From Erinaceus europaeus (lineage: Eukaryota > Chordata > Mammalia > Eulipotyphla > Erinaceidae): 64,000 nt of DNA. Made by a program: the position numbers and the translations under genes. Below are positions 1-11,989 of this stretch, piece by piece; positions within the stretch are counted from its first letter, which is position 1, and each line of letters starts with the position of its first letter. The DNA is taken from NCBI RefSeq assembly GCF_950295315.1, contig NW_026647251.1:82501-146500 (forward strand), written 5' to 3'. Under the pieces are notes generated by a model, which did not search any database, was not told the DNA's origin, and saw only the letters and a program-made list of their open reading frames with translations.

Positions 1-205
1 TAAGAATGGGCCCATTGCCTTTAGGTAAAGCTCATGAGCAAGCACAGATGACTAAGGACCTCCTTTTAGCCCCAAATTGAATCCTCTTATCGTTTTGTTC
101 TGTTGAAAGTAAAAATTAATCCCCCAATTAAGAAATTAAAAAAAATCCCCTACCCTCTGTTTTGTCAGCAGAAGTGAGCTCAGGCCCAGTTCTTGCTTTT
201 ATTCT

Positions 206-351
206 TTTTAAACATTTATTTATTAATGAGAGGGATGGGGCAGAGGGAGCCAGAGCATCACTCTCTCACAAGCAATGTTGGAGACCGAGCCTGGGATCTC
301 GTGATTCAGAGCCTAGCACCTTACTAGCCACTGTGCCACTTCCAGGGCCCC
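206..351 (-). mobile_element. tRNA-derived SINE, short type
   Basis: The reverse complement has a pol III-type start and the GGACCTCATG-like body of the short SINE type seen at 48,858-49,008. Confidence 0.65.
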
Positions 352-429
352 ACAGTTCTTTTCTTCTCCTTCTACTTCTCCTCCTCCTGCTTTAAAGGCT
401 TATTTGTACTTTTTTTTTTAAGGATTCGT

Positions 430-832
430 TTTTGGGTTTTGATTTCATTTATTTTTTTGACAGGACAAAGAAAATTGGGGAGGTAGGGCCAGGTTGAGGT
501 GAGCGGGCCTGAGGCGCCGGGGTGGGGCGTGGGGGCGGCAGCCGCGCTGGCCAGGCTGCGATGGGTGGCACCGGCTCCCGGGGAAGGGGCGCTGCGGCGG
601 GGGGGACCTGGCCGGGTTGTCGCGGCCCTGCGCGGGGCTGCCGGGCCAGGTGCGGTCAGGTGAGAAAAAAAAAAGAAAATTGGGGAGGTAGTGGGGAGAC
701 AGAGAAGGAGAGAGACAGAAGATACCTGCACACCTACTTCAATGCTCATGCAACTTCCCCTCTGCAGGTGGGGACTGGGGGCTTGAACCTGGGTCCTTGT
801 GAATTATAAAATGTGCTCCACCACCTGGACTT
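430..832 (-). mobile_element. tRNA-derived SINE, interrupted by the 185-bp insert
   Basis: Without 487-671 plus one duplication copy, the sequence is an ordinary ~200-bp SINE (GCAGGTGGGGACTGGGGGCT, CCTGGGTCCTTGTG). Confidence 0.75.
487..671 (+). mobile_element. GC-rich non-SINE retroinsert with poly-A and 20-bp target duplication
   Basis: A 185-bp, CpG-rich block ending gtgag plus A-run is flanked exactly by aaagaaaattggggaggtag at 467-486 and 672-691. It sits inside a minus-strand SINE (about 430-832). A-rich target, exact duplication and poly-A are the marks of L1-driven retroposition. The source could be a GC-rich 5' UTR or non-coding RNA; I do not recognise it. Confidence 0.8.
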
Positions 833-1309
833 TAAAAATAATTACTCAGTTATTTGACAGATTTAAGGATCAAACTCTGGACTTTACCCAGGCAATTCCT
901 GTGCTCTATTACTGAGCCACCTCCTTTTCTTGAGGACCAGTTCTTGCATGTACACACTTCTCTCATGCTCTATCTTTAAATACCTTTGAATCAAGTCTTC
1001 CTCCTCTGTTTAGTTTTCCAGGACAGGGTTTTATCTCTTTTACTCCCCAATACGCCCCATACTTTCAGATTGGGTGCTTGGTAACTCTGACCAGTTTTGC
1101 ATCTGGGTGTCATGGGTCAGGGCTTCCTGACTTTCTGCAGGTGTGGAGGCTGGGAGTTCATTTTTACCTCCTCTGTTCTGACAAAATCTTTCCCTGCTCT
1201 TTGAAGGGAGTTCCAAGGTGTGGGAAGCCTATAGGGGGAAAAATGGCCTCCAGGAGCGTTGGATTCATGGTGCAGGCACTGAGCCCAGCAATAACCCTGG
1301 AGGAGGAAA

Positions 1310-1500
1310 AAAAATGTCTTCTCTCTCTGAAAGAAAGGCAAGGAAACTAGGCTCTGGTATTTTTTTAATTGTCAAACAATTAAAAAAGTGCTAAGTGCCC
1401 TCCAGTGGCAGCTCCTCTCTTAGCAATGGGGGAAAAAATTCCTAAACTGAACAACCTTAGTTTTGGCCAACAGCCAAATAGGCAACAGGTGATGTGCAAC
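1310..1500. repeat. Interspersed repeat of unknown type, partial copy 3
   Basis: Matches 10,575-10,735 and 36,300-36,470 (ATGTCTTCTCTCTGAAAG, GGCAGCTCCTCTCTTAGCA). Confidence 0.55.
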
Positions 1501-2825
1501 TTAAAAGGAAATGTAGTAATTTGATGTGTTACTCGGTATTTTTGCCTTTCCTGGTGCAGTTCTTTTTTATTCTCCTAGAAAATCATTTCCTCCATTCCAT
1601 AAATATACCAGTGTTTGTAACAGTGTTTCGATTTTATAAATAAATACATTGAAATAATAATAAAAAAGAAATTACAATCAATTTGTTTTTTAAAAAAACA
1701 CTGAAAAATGAGTCTAACATGTCAAGAAAATAATTCACCAAGTACAAGTGGGATTCATCCCTGAGAAACAGGAATGGAACAATATCTGAAAGCCAATCAA
1801 TAAAATCTATCATACCAGAAAGAGAGAGAGAGAAGAGAGAAGGAAAAGAAAAAAATCACACTGTCATATCAACTAATGGTGAAAAATAATTTGACATGAT
1901 CCATTAGCCATTTATAATAAAGACACTCCAGAAATTGAGAAAAGAAGGACATTTACTCAACCTAGTAAACACCATTAAGACAAACCCACAGTTAACATCA
2001 TTCTCAATGGGGAAAACCAAATAAGGATGTCCACTACCTCCACTGTTATTCACTACAGTCACTGAGGTCCTCACCACTGCAACCAGATAAGACAGAAATA
2101 TCAAATATATGCAAATTAGAAAGAAAAATCAAACTAGCACTATTTGCTAACGACTGATAACATATCTGGAGAACCTCAAGGCTCTACGGACAAACTACTG
2201 AAGTATTTAATAAATTTCATAAAGTAACAGGATATAAAGTCAATACTCATAAGTCTGTGGCATTTCTGTATACAAAAAAGTTAGAAGAGAGTAAAATAAA
2301 AGACTCAAGTACATTTACAATCAAAACCAAAAACATAAAATACCTTGGGATGGTCTCACAAAAGAGGTTAAAAATATAAACCATACAAACACATAAAGGA
2401 AAACTATTGGGCACTGTTAAAAGAAATAGAGAATGTCTTTTCACACAAGAATTGAAGAACATTCCTCGTCCCTGGATTGGAAGAATAAACAATATTAAAT
2501 GGTCTTTCAACCAAAACTAATCTACAATTACAATGCAACCCCTATCAAGACTCAGTGGCATATTTCAAGAAAACTGAACAACTTGTCTAAAAGTTTTGTA
2601 TGTAATCAGATTTTTCTGAATGCACAGTAATATTCCACGGAATATATATATCCCATAACTCCATACAGGCATTTATCCAAAGTACACTCAAACACTAATG
2701 TGAAGGGACATAGACACTCTTATGTTCATAGCTGCATTATTCACAATAGTCAAAGAGAGGAAGCAGCCTAAATGCCCATCATTAGAAGACTGGCGGGAGG
2801 TGGGGGAGGGAGTCGTTCCAGGACT

Positions 2826-3165
2826 GTAAAATAATTGGGGGCGGGTAGATGGCATAATGGTTATGCCTAAGGTTTCCAAGTCCCAGGTTCAATCCCTGAC
2901 ACCCTTGTAAGCAAGGGAGGGGGGAGAATAGATATATTTGTATTGATTTATTTTGCCATCAGGGTTACCCCTGGAGCTCAGTGTCTGCACAGTGATTCCA
3001 CTGCCTTTTGCTACCTGCTAAGAGAGAGAAGGACAGAGACAAGCAGACACCCGTCCTGCTCTGCTCATGAAACTTCTCGGCAGGTGGGGACTGGGGATTT
3101 GAACCAGGTCCTTGCACACTGTGATGGGGTTGCCTCACTGGGTGAGCCACCATCTTGGCCCGGGT
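2826..3165. mobile_element. Two adjacent SINEs: + (2,826-2,920) and - (2,940-3,165)
   Basis: The first begins TGGGGGCGGGTAGATGGCAT; the second is the reverse of the common type with CGGCAGGTGGGGACTGGGGA. Both lie in the block inserted into the old L1. Confidence 0.7.
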
Positions 3166-3417
3166 TCTGGCACTTCTGTGACAGGGCCCTAGAGACTGTG
3201 GCGTGGGGAGTCGGGGCTGGCTTTGAGGCTGCGCTTGTGCGCCTTGCCTGGTGACCTTGCCTCTGGCCCACTGTGCAGGCCAAAGAATCCCTGAGATGCC
3301 CACCGAAGGGCAGATGGGGTCTTTGAAACCAGCACCCCACAGGGACTGGGCTACTCGCTTCACATGGGAGTTTTGCTCTTTTGTTCTTTGCTTTCTTTCT
3401 CTCACTCTCTGTCTTTT

Positions 3418-3605
3418 TAAATATTGTCTTTATTTATTGGATAGAGACAGCCATAAATCGAGGGGGAAGAGGGTGACAGAGAGAGAGAGACAGAGCAGCC
3501 TTGCAGCCCTGCTTCACCTCTCATGAAGCTTTCCCCCTGCCGGTGGGGACTGGGGGCTTGAACCCGGGTCCTTGTAACATGTATGCACTCAACCAGGTAC
3601 ACCAC
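3418..3605 (-). mobile_element. tRNA-derived SINE
   Basis: TTTATTTATTGGATAGAGAC to AACCAGGTACACCACTACCC, the reverse of the ~190-bp type. Confidence 0.75.
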
Positions 3606-3654
3606 TACCCTTCTCTCTTTCTCCTTTCCTCCCTTCCCTCCTTTTTCTTTCTTT

Positions 3655-3775
3655 TTTTTTATTTAAGAAAGGATAAATTAACAAAACCATAGGGTAGGAG
3701 GGGTACAACTCCACATAATTCCCACCACCCAGTCTCCATATCCCACCCCCTCCCCTGATAGCTTTCCCATCTTTT
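3655..3775 (-). mobile_element. Short L1 3' tail, minus strand
   Basis: Reverse complement of the tail seen at 38,270-38,370 (AACAAAACCATAGGGTAGGA, CTCCACATAATTCCCACCAC). Confidence 0.65.
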
Positions 3776-3794
3776 TTTTTTTTAATTAAAATAA

Positions 3795-4121
3795 ATTATT
3801 TTTTCTTGGCTCTAGAGTTATCGCTGGGCTCAGTGCCTGCACTAGGAGTCCACTGCTCCTGGAGGCCACTTTTCCCATTTTGTGGCCCTTGCTATTGTTG
3901 TTGTTGCTATTGCTGTTGTTGGATAGGACAGAGAGAAATGGAGAGAGGAGGGGAAGACAGGGAGGGGGAGAAAAAGACAGACACCTGCAGACCTGCTTCA
4001 CCAACTGTGAAGCGACTCCCCTGCAGGTGGGGAGCCGGGGGCTCGAACCGGGATCCTCATGCCGGTCCTTGTGCTTTGCACCATGTGTGCTTAACCCATT
4101 GTGCTACTGCCCCACTCTGTT
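3795..4121 (-). mobile_element. tRNA-derived SINE, long type
   Basis: Full reverse copy from the 3' end (CTAGAGTTATCGCTGGGCTC) to the tRNA-like head (GTGCTTAACCCATTGTGCTA). Confidence 0.8.
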
Positions 4122-4132
4122 TAAATTTTTCA

Positions 4133-4446
4133 AAAATTATCTTTATTTATTGACCAGAGACAGCCAGAAATTGAGAGGAAAGGGGGTGACAGAGAGGGAG
4201 AGACACACACTGGGGCGGGGGTAGATAGCATAATGGTTCTGCAAAGAGACTCTCATGCCTGGGCCTCCAAAGTCCCAGGTTCAATCCCATGCACCACCAT
4301 AAACCAGAGCTGAGCAGTGCTCTGGTTAAAAAAAAGAGACACCTGCAGCTCTCCATCACTCACAAAGCTTTCCCCTTCAAGGTGGGGACTAGGGGCTCGA
4401 ACCCGGGTCCTTATGCATTGTAACAGGCGCACCACCACCCAGCCCC
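4133..4446 (-). mobile_element. SINE with a second SINE nested in it
   Basis: A minus-strand SINE (4,133-4,206 and 4,334-4,446) is split by a + strand short SINE starting TGGGGCGGGGGTAGATAGCA. The repeated agagacac on both sides is the likely target duplication. Confidence 0.75.
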
Positions 4447-5084
4447 CTTTATTTTTAGAAGATTTTATAAAAAAAAAAAAAAGAAGACTGGCTAAAGAAG
4501 TTATGGGATATATATTCAGCGGAATACTACTCGGCAATCAAAAAGATGATATTGTGTCTTTCAGGACAAAATGGATAGAACTGGAGATGATTTTGTTTCT
4601 AGATATAAATAAAGGCACTAAAGTCAACTCTCAGATGGTTTCACTCATGTGGAATATAGATAACTGAAACATATGAACTTGAAAAAACAAAACAGAATCA
4701 AGCAAAGTGTAAGACTTGTGAGAACTCTAGTGGTCATCTTTGGGTAGTGGAGTGGTTGGGATTCAGGACTCTGGTGGTGGGTGTGACACAGCACTATACA
4801 CTGGAATTTTACAATCTAATCATAAAATTTAAAAACACAAGAATCAGATAAAATGAAATAAAAAGTGAAGAAAGAGGACTGGAGATGTATTCCATCAGGC
4901 AGGACAAGAACCTTGCCATGCACGTGGTCCACATTCAAGTTCTAGGACCATAGTGAGGGACCACAGCACCAGAGCAAGTTTCAGAGAGTGGTCTTTCTTT
5001 CTTTCCCTCTTTCTTTCTTTCTCTTTCTTTATTCCTTGCTTCCTTTCTCCCCCACTCCCTCTCTCTACCTCTCTCTTCCCTCTT

Positions 5085-5516
5085 TCTCTATTGTTATTGC
5101 TATTGTTGATGTTGGTAAAGTCAGAGAGAGATCCAGAAAAGAGGGGGAGACAGAGATGGAAGAGAAAGAAAGATACCTGTAGACCTAATTCACGACCTGT
5201 CAAGCGAACCCCCTGCAGGTGAGGAGCCAGGTGCTGGAACCTGGAGCCTTATGCCAGTCCTTGCACTTCCTCCCTTGTGTGCTTAACCCGCTGCACCACC
5301 ACCCAGGTCCCTCATTCTTCCTTTCTTTCATCTTTATTTGTTGGATAGAAATAGCCAGATATTGAAAGGGGGAGATACAGAGGGAGAGAGACAGAGAGAC
5401 ACCTGCAGCCCTGCTTCACCACTGGTGAAGCTTGTCCCCCACCCCTGCAGATGGGGCCTGGTGGCTTGACCCCGGGTCCTTGCACATTGTAACATATGTG
5501 CCACCATCTGGCCCCA
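5085..5516 (-). mobile_element. Two adjacent minus-strand SINEs
   Basis: 5,085-5,312 is the long type (CCCCCTGCAGGTGAGGAGCC) and 5,325-5,516 the ~190-bp type. Confidence 0.7.
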
Positions 5517-5519
5517 GCA

Positions 5520-6690
5520 GTGGTGTTTCAGTCTATCACTATATGAATGGGCAACGTCAGCCAGCATGAGGAGACACGCTAGAAACCTGAGGTCCTCCCC
5601 ACACTGCCAAACAAAAGGAGAGGAAGAGGAAACTAAAATTCTTGGAGCAGCAAAACTTCCTGAAATGGGGACTAGGAACATTCCCATTCAAACCAGGAGG
5701 TGCAGGAAGTTGTGGGAGTTGAGCTGATGAAAAGGACTGTTGAAGAGGTCAGGCAACAGCACTGAGGCCTCCACCAGGAGGAAACAGTGCACAGCAGGAA
5801 CATGTAAGGAGGCTGAGCAGTCAGTCTTTAATGCTTAGTTTATCAGATCAAAGCACAAGGAAAACTCAGAAACTTCAAAGATGGTGTCCCAAAGAAGAAG
5901 CTGTTGAATAAAACCCTTGAAGATCACCTGAAACTTAAATAAAAAAAAACAAAAACAAACAGGGAACTGAGTCTATTCTGCAACACAGCCTGTAGTGAAC
6001 ATGGACATCCACATTAAAAGAGGTCTGAACAGCAGAAGCAGCAACAGGCGGGTGAAAAAACTCGCCAGCCAGGGAAGAGACCAGGGGGTGCTCCGTGGAT
6101 GTCCTGGAGACAAGCAAGAGGACCGAGTTTAACTGAATTTGGAGTTGTTCCTACATGTGATTTGAAAGGGTCACCTGTCCCCTAGTTAATCCACACTTGG
6201 GTACATTAAGCATGAGTGTGACAGACACTCTTCCAAGACTTCATGCAAAGTCTCCGTACAGGTCCAGAGGTAAGTATGGTGTTCACATGAATCTTCACTG
6301 AGACTGGCCGCCCAGCTGGTGAGTGAGTCAACCCTGGGGGCTTTTTGGAAGTTATTTATTGTTCCTCATTATCACTGTCCTTCACCCTTGGTTTTAATCA
6401 AGTATCAAAGAAACTAGATTCATTAACACTAGAATGTGTACAATGAGAGGAAATGCTATGTAACTAAAAAGACTACTAATCACATTCTAGAAACAATTTT
6501 ATTTTTCATTATCTACTGCAATTCACGTCTAGACCATCCCCCAACAGCACTGTTGTTTTATCTGATGTCTGCACACTGGCTACTATATAGTGTCTACAAG
6601 GATATGTGGGCTGACTTGTTACTGTTTACCTGTTTGCTTTAGATTTAAAGATTCTTTTAACTTCTTTATCTCAACATCATTTTTGTTGTT
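5520..6690. other. Apparently unique sequence, no gene seen
   Basis: No convincing coding pattern, splice-bounded exon or repeat recognised. Confidence 0.4.
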
Positions 6691-6892
6691 GTTGTTGTTG
6701 TTGTTTTTATTGTTTGTTTTTTTCATCACCAGGGTTATTGCTGGGGATTGGTGCCTGCACAAGGAATCCATCATACTTTACATATTAATTTGCTTTTGTT
6801 GCTTAAGATGGAGTCTGTAATAAATTTCCAAACCTACAAAATTATGCTACTACATTATTTTGATAATTGAATACAAAATTCTACCATTTTTA

Positions 6893-7190
6893 GATTTTAT
6901 TTTTCCACCAGGGTTATCATTTGGGGCTTGGTGCTTCCACAATGAATCCACTGACCCTAGTGACCATTCATTTTTCCTTCCCTTTTTTTTTTGGTTTTTG
7001 TTTCCTTCATATTTGACAGGACAGAAAGAAACTGACAGGGGTTGGGGAGAAAGAAGGAGAGAGACAGAGACATGCCTGCATCGTGGCTTCACTGCTTATG
7101 AAGCTTCTTCCCTGCAGATGGAGGCCAAGGGCTTGAACCTGGGTCCTTGCACATATCAATATGTGCACTCAACTGGGAGTGCCACTGCCT
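6893..7190 (-). mobile_element. tRNA-derived SINE, long type
   Basis: From TTCCACCAGGGTTATCATTT to AGTGCCACTGCCTGAACAC. A broken piece of the same kind lies at 6,700-6,775. Confidence 0.7.
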
Positions 7191-7549
7191 GAACACAGAT
7201 GATTCAATTTTTGAAAGATTTTTATTAGTGGCTTAATACTGATTTACAAAATTATGAGACAACAGAAGTACAATTCCATTCCTTTTCTACCCCTTCACTG
7301 GGAACTGCAGTGGTTCTCCCAAGGTTAAAGATATGAGTTGACTTATTCCTTCTGTAAATAGTTATCTTCAAGTCACCTTCCCATAACATTTCTCCTCCCT
7401 CTGGGAGTATGGACCAGAATTCCTTTTGGGGCGCAGAAGGTAAGAATTCTGCCTTCTGTAACTACTTCTCCTCTAAACATGGGAGTTGGCATGTTGATCC
7501 ATACACCCAGCCCATTTGTGTCTTTCCTTTGTGTCTTTCCTCAGTTTTT

Positions 7550-7600
7550 TAAAAATATATATACATATATATGTATATATACATATATATTTTAAAAATT
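7550..7600. repeat. AT-rich palindrome
   Basis: TATA/ATAC alternation that is self-complementary around about 7,574 (AAAATATATATACATATATA and its reverse). Confidence 0.8.
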
Positions 7601-7824
7601 TATTCTTAATTTATTGGACAGAGACATCCAGACATTGAGAGGAAAGGGAAGTTAGAGAGGAAGACAGAGAGACACTTGCAGCCCTGCTTCACCTTTTGCA
7701 AAGCTATCCCCCTGAAACTGGGGGTTAGGAGCCTCAACCCGGGTCCTTCAGCATTGTAACATGTGTGCTCAAACAGGTGTGCTACCACCCAGCCCCAGAT
7801 ACACTTATTTCTAACACAGACACA

Positions 7825-7874
<50 letters not shown>

Positions 7875-8101
7875 AGACTGAACCTGCGTTTATATGCATC
7901 TATGTTCTGTGCTCTGCTTATGAGTTATCTTCCTGGAACTTAAAAATTTTTCTTTCAGCTTTTATTTATTGAGTAATGAGAAATTATAGGAGACAGAGCA
8001 AGAACCAGACATCACTCTGGTACATGTGCTGCCAGGGATTGAATTTAGGACCTCATGCTTGAGAGTCCAATGCCTTATACACTGCACCACCTCCCAGTCC
8101 A
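7600..8101 (-). mobile_element. Two minus-strand SINEs flanking a (CA)n
   Basis: 7,600-7,797 is the ~190-bp type and 7,957-8,101 the short type (CATCACTCTGGTACATGTGC). Confidence 0.7.
7805..7873 (+). repeat. (CA)n microsatellite
   Basis: About 24 CA units preceded by ACACAGACACAGA. Confidence 0.95.
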
Positions 8102-8259
8102 TAGAACTTAATATTTTAAAACCATTTCTTATTTGTCTATTTTTCTCTGAAGTACCAGGATCTGTGTAATGAATTTTGGAGCAAAGGCCCAGTGATTTCC
8201 TTGGGACAAGTTTTTTAAAGTATATTCTTATTCAAAGAGTCTATGTATTTTCTTTTTTT

Positions 8260-8361
8260 TTACAGCTCTTTATTAATATTTTACTTCTTTGTTTAATAGA
8301 GACAGAAAAATCAATATGGAAAGAGATATTGAGAGAGAACAGGAGATAGCAATAGAGATAG

Positions 8362-8392
<31 letters not shown>

Positions 8393-8522
8393 GATAGATA
8401 GATCTCCTGCCCTGCTTCACCACTTGTAAAGCTTTTTCCCACAGGTGGAGACTGAAGTCCTGACCAAGGGTCCTTGCAGATGTCATGTCTGCACTCAACC
8501 AGGGGTGCTACTGCCTGGCTCC
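8260..8522 (-). mobile_element. tRNA-derived SINE with GATA repeat inside
   Basis: The pyrimidine-rich part of the SINE has expanded into (GATA)n at about 8,352-8,402. Confidence 0.65.
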
Positions 8523-8524
8523 CA

Positions 8525-9250
8525 AGCCCATGTGATTTTTTTCAGTTTAACAATCATTTGAGAAATTTTTCTCCTGAAAGTGTGCATCAATTTGCAACCA
8601 ACTCAGCAATGCTGGTAAGAATGTCACTTCCTCAGCCTCACTGACACTGAATAGAATCACCGATTTCAAAAACTAACTAACCTGTGAGTCAAACAGTAAT
8701 AAGTTGTAATTTTGTATAAGGGACAGGCCAGAGCACCATTCACTCCAGGACAGGACATGCTGCGGTGGGTAGGAAGCTAAGTCGTCAAGCACACGCCTTG
8801 CTATGCTCCAACTCATCTGTGAACCTTCAGGTCCTACCAGTATGTTACACATCTGACTGACTGATCCAATGAGCCTCAGAATACAGGTGGCTTTACACTA
8901 CTGAGAAAATATTAATAAGCATATGAATCCCTACTTGGCACATAGCAGTCACCAGAGTTTTGATGTACCTTTCTAAGTCAGAATCTACAGAAAGTCTAAG
9001 AGGTGAGTGCAATCAACTTCAGTGTCAGCAAGAGCAGCTCTGCCAATTACATAAACACGATCTATAATTAGCTAGTGGTCACATTTCTTCGGTGTCTGAT
9101 TAGTTAAAAACATATCTCTAGCTGCAAATTCAACTGTAAATTGGAATGATAGTGATAATAGTTGTATCACAAGATTAAAGTTAGGACCACCTTACTGATT
9201 GGACAGTGGCAATCATAGCAAAAACCATACTTTAATTTTAGTTAAAGCCA
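8525..9250. other. Apparently unique sequence, no gene seen
   Basis: AT-rich with stops in all frames. Confidence 0.4.
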
Positions 9251-9254
9251 AAAG

Positions 9255-9542
9255 GCCAGGCCAGGTGGTGGTTCACCAGGTTAATCGCACATAGTACAAA
9301 GTGCAAGGACCTGTGCTAGGATCCCAGTTTAAGCCCCTGGCTCTCCTCCTGCAGAGGGGTTGCTTCACAAGCAGCAAAGCAGGTCTGCAGGTGTCTATCT
9401 TTCTCTCCTTCTCTCTATCTCCCCCTCCTCTCTCTCAATTTCTCTCTGCCCTGCCTAATAAAATAGAAAAAATGCCTGCAGGAGCAGTAGATTCCTGGTG
9501 CAGGCACTGAGCCCCAGAAATAACACTGGAGGCAAAAAAAAG
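9255..9542 (+). mobile_element. tRNA-derived SINE, long type
   Basis: Starts near GGCCAGGCCAGGTGGTGGTT and ends AATAACACTGGAGGCAAAAA. Confidence 0.7.
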
Positions 9543-9734
9543 AGGAAGAGCCAAATGAAACACAAGTGCAAATAGTATATAAATACAATTATTATTCATC
9601 TCCAGGCATGAGTTTTAATCATTTTAAATTCAGACATTTTGTATTTTTAAATTGAGCACTCATTATAAAAATAGCATGTAAGCATATCCATATCCATACC
9701 CATATGCAAGGAAGACCTTAAAACTAGAAAATAG

Positions 9735-10054
9735 AGGCTAGGCAGTAGCAGTGCAGTGGGTTAAGCACACATGGCATGAAACACAAGGACCTGCATAAGG
9801 ATCCAAAAAAGTTCAAGCCCCTGGCTCCCCACCTCCAGGGGAGTCGCTTCACAGGCAGTGAAGCAGGTCTGCAGGTGTCATACTTTCTCTCCCCCTCTAT
9901 GTCTTCTGCTTCTCTCTCGACTTCTCTCTGCCCTGTCCTAGCAGCAACAACAACAGCAATGGCAACAATAAAAATAAAACAACAATGGCACATCAACAAA
10001 GGCAGCAAAAATGTGGGGAATGGTCTCCAGAAGCAGTAGATTCGCAGTGCAGGC

Positions 10055-10058
<4 letters not shown>
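9735..10058 (+). mobile_element. tRNA-derived SINE, long type, 3' end lost in an (AT)n
   Basis: The head is GGCAGTAGCAGTGCAGTGGG. The body ends at CAGGCACGG where the AT microsatellite starts. Confidence 0.75.

Positions 10059-10104
<46 letters not shown>
10058..10104. repeat. (AT)n microsatellite
   Basis: About 23 AT units, followed by three near copies of a ~20-bp motif (GAAATAGACAACTTTAGGAT) at 10,116-10,178. Confidence 0.95.
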
Positions 10105-10107
<3 letters not shown>

Positions 10108-10109
10108 AG

Positions 10110-10890
10110 GGTTATTGAAATAGACAACTTTAGGATGAAATAGATAACTTTAGGATGAAATAGACAACTTTAGGATGCAGGAAAGATGAAAGATTTGGTG
10201 CAATCCAAAGAAGTCCTTGTGGGCAGTGAAAGAAATCTTGTTGTGTAAGCTCTCTAGAAAGAGTGTATCCCATTCATACAGGCACAAGGAAGCCTCTCAA
10301 AACCAGACTCACAGTAACACCTGAGGCATCATTCCTTTATTAATTATCTGAGTGCTGAAGACAAGGCAGTTCAAGTCAGAAAGCAGCAGATACAGAGACT
10401 CCGGTTTCCTAAATAACTCGTAGGTGAAATCACTGGGGTTCACAGGGGGGGGGGGTTAGAAGAGGTGAGTTCTATGGACTGCAACGACTAGAGACAAACA
10501 AAACAGTGAAATAACCTCAGAGGTCAAACTCATGCAGTTGAATGAGAAGATAACTGTATCTGTGCTGCTGGATTTAAAATGTCTTCTCTCTGAAAGAAAG
10601 GCAAGGATACTATGCATTGATTTTTTTTAATTGTCTAACACTGCCCTCCAGCGACAGCTCCTCTCTTAGCACTGGGGGGAAAAAAGTCCTAAACTGAACA
10701 ACCTCACTCTTGGCCAATAGCCAAACAGCCAACAGCCCCAAATACCACAAATATTTTGGTTTTCCGTAAGGTACATCTTATAGGTCTATGGATTTTTGTG
10801 CATATGTGTATGTAACCTATAAGGCACAAGATAACCAAATCCAATAGCCCCAAATTCTAGAATTATTTTGGTTTTCTTACCATGGAAAAT
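10110..10890. repeat. Interspersed repeat of unknown type, copy 1
   Basis: Matches 35,885-36,610 over most of its length: TCCAAAGAAGTCCTTGTGGG, CAGACTCACAGTAACACCTG, then TGTCTTCTCTCTGAAA and the AACAGCCCCAAAT block. A piece matches 1,310-1,500. A TTTATTAAT stretch (AATAAA on the minus strand) would suit an LTR, but the ends are not defined. Confidence 0.6.
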
Positions 10891-10901
10891 TTACATACAT
10901 C

Positions 10902-10902
<1 letters not shown>

Positions 10903-10951
<49 letters not shown>
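10903..10951 (+). repeat. (GT)n microsatellite
   Basis: About 24 GT units. Confidence 0.95.
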
Positions 10952-10954
<3 letters not shown>

Positions 10955-10994
10955 GTCATTTTATTAAAACATGTCATACATTTCACAAATAAGG

Positions 10995-11350
10995 ATGGAT
11001 TTTTTTTTTCCTCCAGGGTTATTGCTGGCCTCGGTGCCTGCACCATGAATCCACCGCTCCTGGAGGCCATTTTTTCCCCTTTTTGTTGCCCTAGTTGTTG
11101 CAGCCTCGTTTCGGTCATTATTGCCATTGTTGACGTTGCTTTGTTGTTGGATAGGACAGAGAGAAATGGAGAGAGGAGGGGAAGACAGAGAGAGAGGGGA
11201 GAGAAAGATAGACACCTGCAGACCTGCTTCACCGCCCGTAAACCGACTCCCCTGTAGGTCGGGAGTCGGGGGCTCGAACCGGGATCCTTACGCCGGTCCC
11301 TGCGCTTTGCGCCACGTGCGCTTAACCCACTGCGCCACTGCCGGACTCCC
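10995..11350 (-). mobile_element. Young full-length long-type SINE
   Basis: aaggatggattttttt on both sides (10,991 and 11,351) is the target duplication. CpGs are well kept (CTCGAACCGGGATCCTTACG), which suggests a young copy. Confidence 0.88.
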
Positions 11351-11354
11351 AAGG

Positions 11355-11985
11355 ATGGATTTTTTTTAGAACAAAACTTTAGGTTACAAAGGGATAGAGC
11401 ATTGGCAAACTGAAAGCTACCAATGCATCAGCAGACCCTGGTCTACTTACTGTGTCTTTGGTGCACATGCTTGATCTCAGCAAGACCTACTGACATATAT
11501 GGGGCCCCAGGGGGAAAACTAGCAGATGTGTTCTACTAATGAAAGCTAACAGCTGCTGAATCAGGCAGAATATCCCCAACAAGGAGAGTGGACCAGCAAG
11601 AGGATCCCCAAGGAGCAACTGACCATCAATAGAAGCCTAGAAGGCAGGATAGCAGTTGAAAATCATTGACTCCTGACCCAGCAAACTATGGAGACTTTCA
11701 ACTTTTTCTGGGTGTTTTCTGCTCTTTGTGAATTTGCACAATAAAGCCATCTCCAGACTGTACACAGTTTAAACGGAAATCACATATTTAGACAATTACA
11801 AGGTATTGAGAGACATATCTACACCATTGACCACTATATTTACAACATCTGTTTATAATCTTTAAAGACCATTTGATGAATGTGTGTATGTGTGTGTATA
11901 AGTACCTAACTTACCTATAACCTTAGCCAGATAGATCAAAATCGATTGGCCCTGTCAGTATCTAAGATACTGTTATTAGCAGACA
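11355..11985. other. Unassigned, possibly L1 5' to the 3' UTR at 11,990
   Basis: No coding frame. It may be the more diverged left part of the adjoining L1-type sequence. Confidence 0.35.
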
Positions 11986-11989
11986 GCCT

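Larger units (their letters stand above)
1690..4860 (+). mobile_element. Old L1 3' fragment split by a nested SINE cluster
   Basis: 1,690-2,790 reads as L1 ORF2 and 3' sequence on the + strand. The 3' end resumes at 4,482-4,860. The repeated agaagactggc at 2,785-2,795 and 4,482-4,492 looks like the target duplication of the inserted block 2,796-4,481. Confidence 0.75.

Noticed and set aside
372..809. Overlapping frames of 125 and 95 codons on both strands
   Set aside because: They read through the GC-rich retroinsert and SINE, with no splice sites or conserved pattern.
7827..7873. Regularly spaced repeats as CRISPR-like
   Set aside because: Simple (CA)n microsatellite in a mammalian genome.
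10868..11352. 129- and 153-codon frames
   Set aside because: Run through a (GT)n repeat and a full-length SINE.
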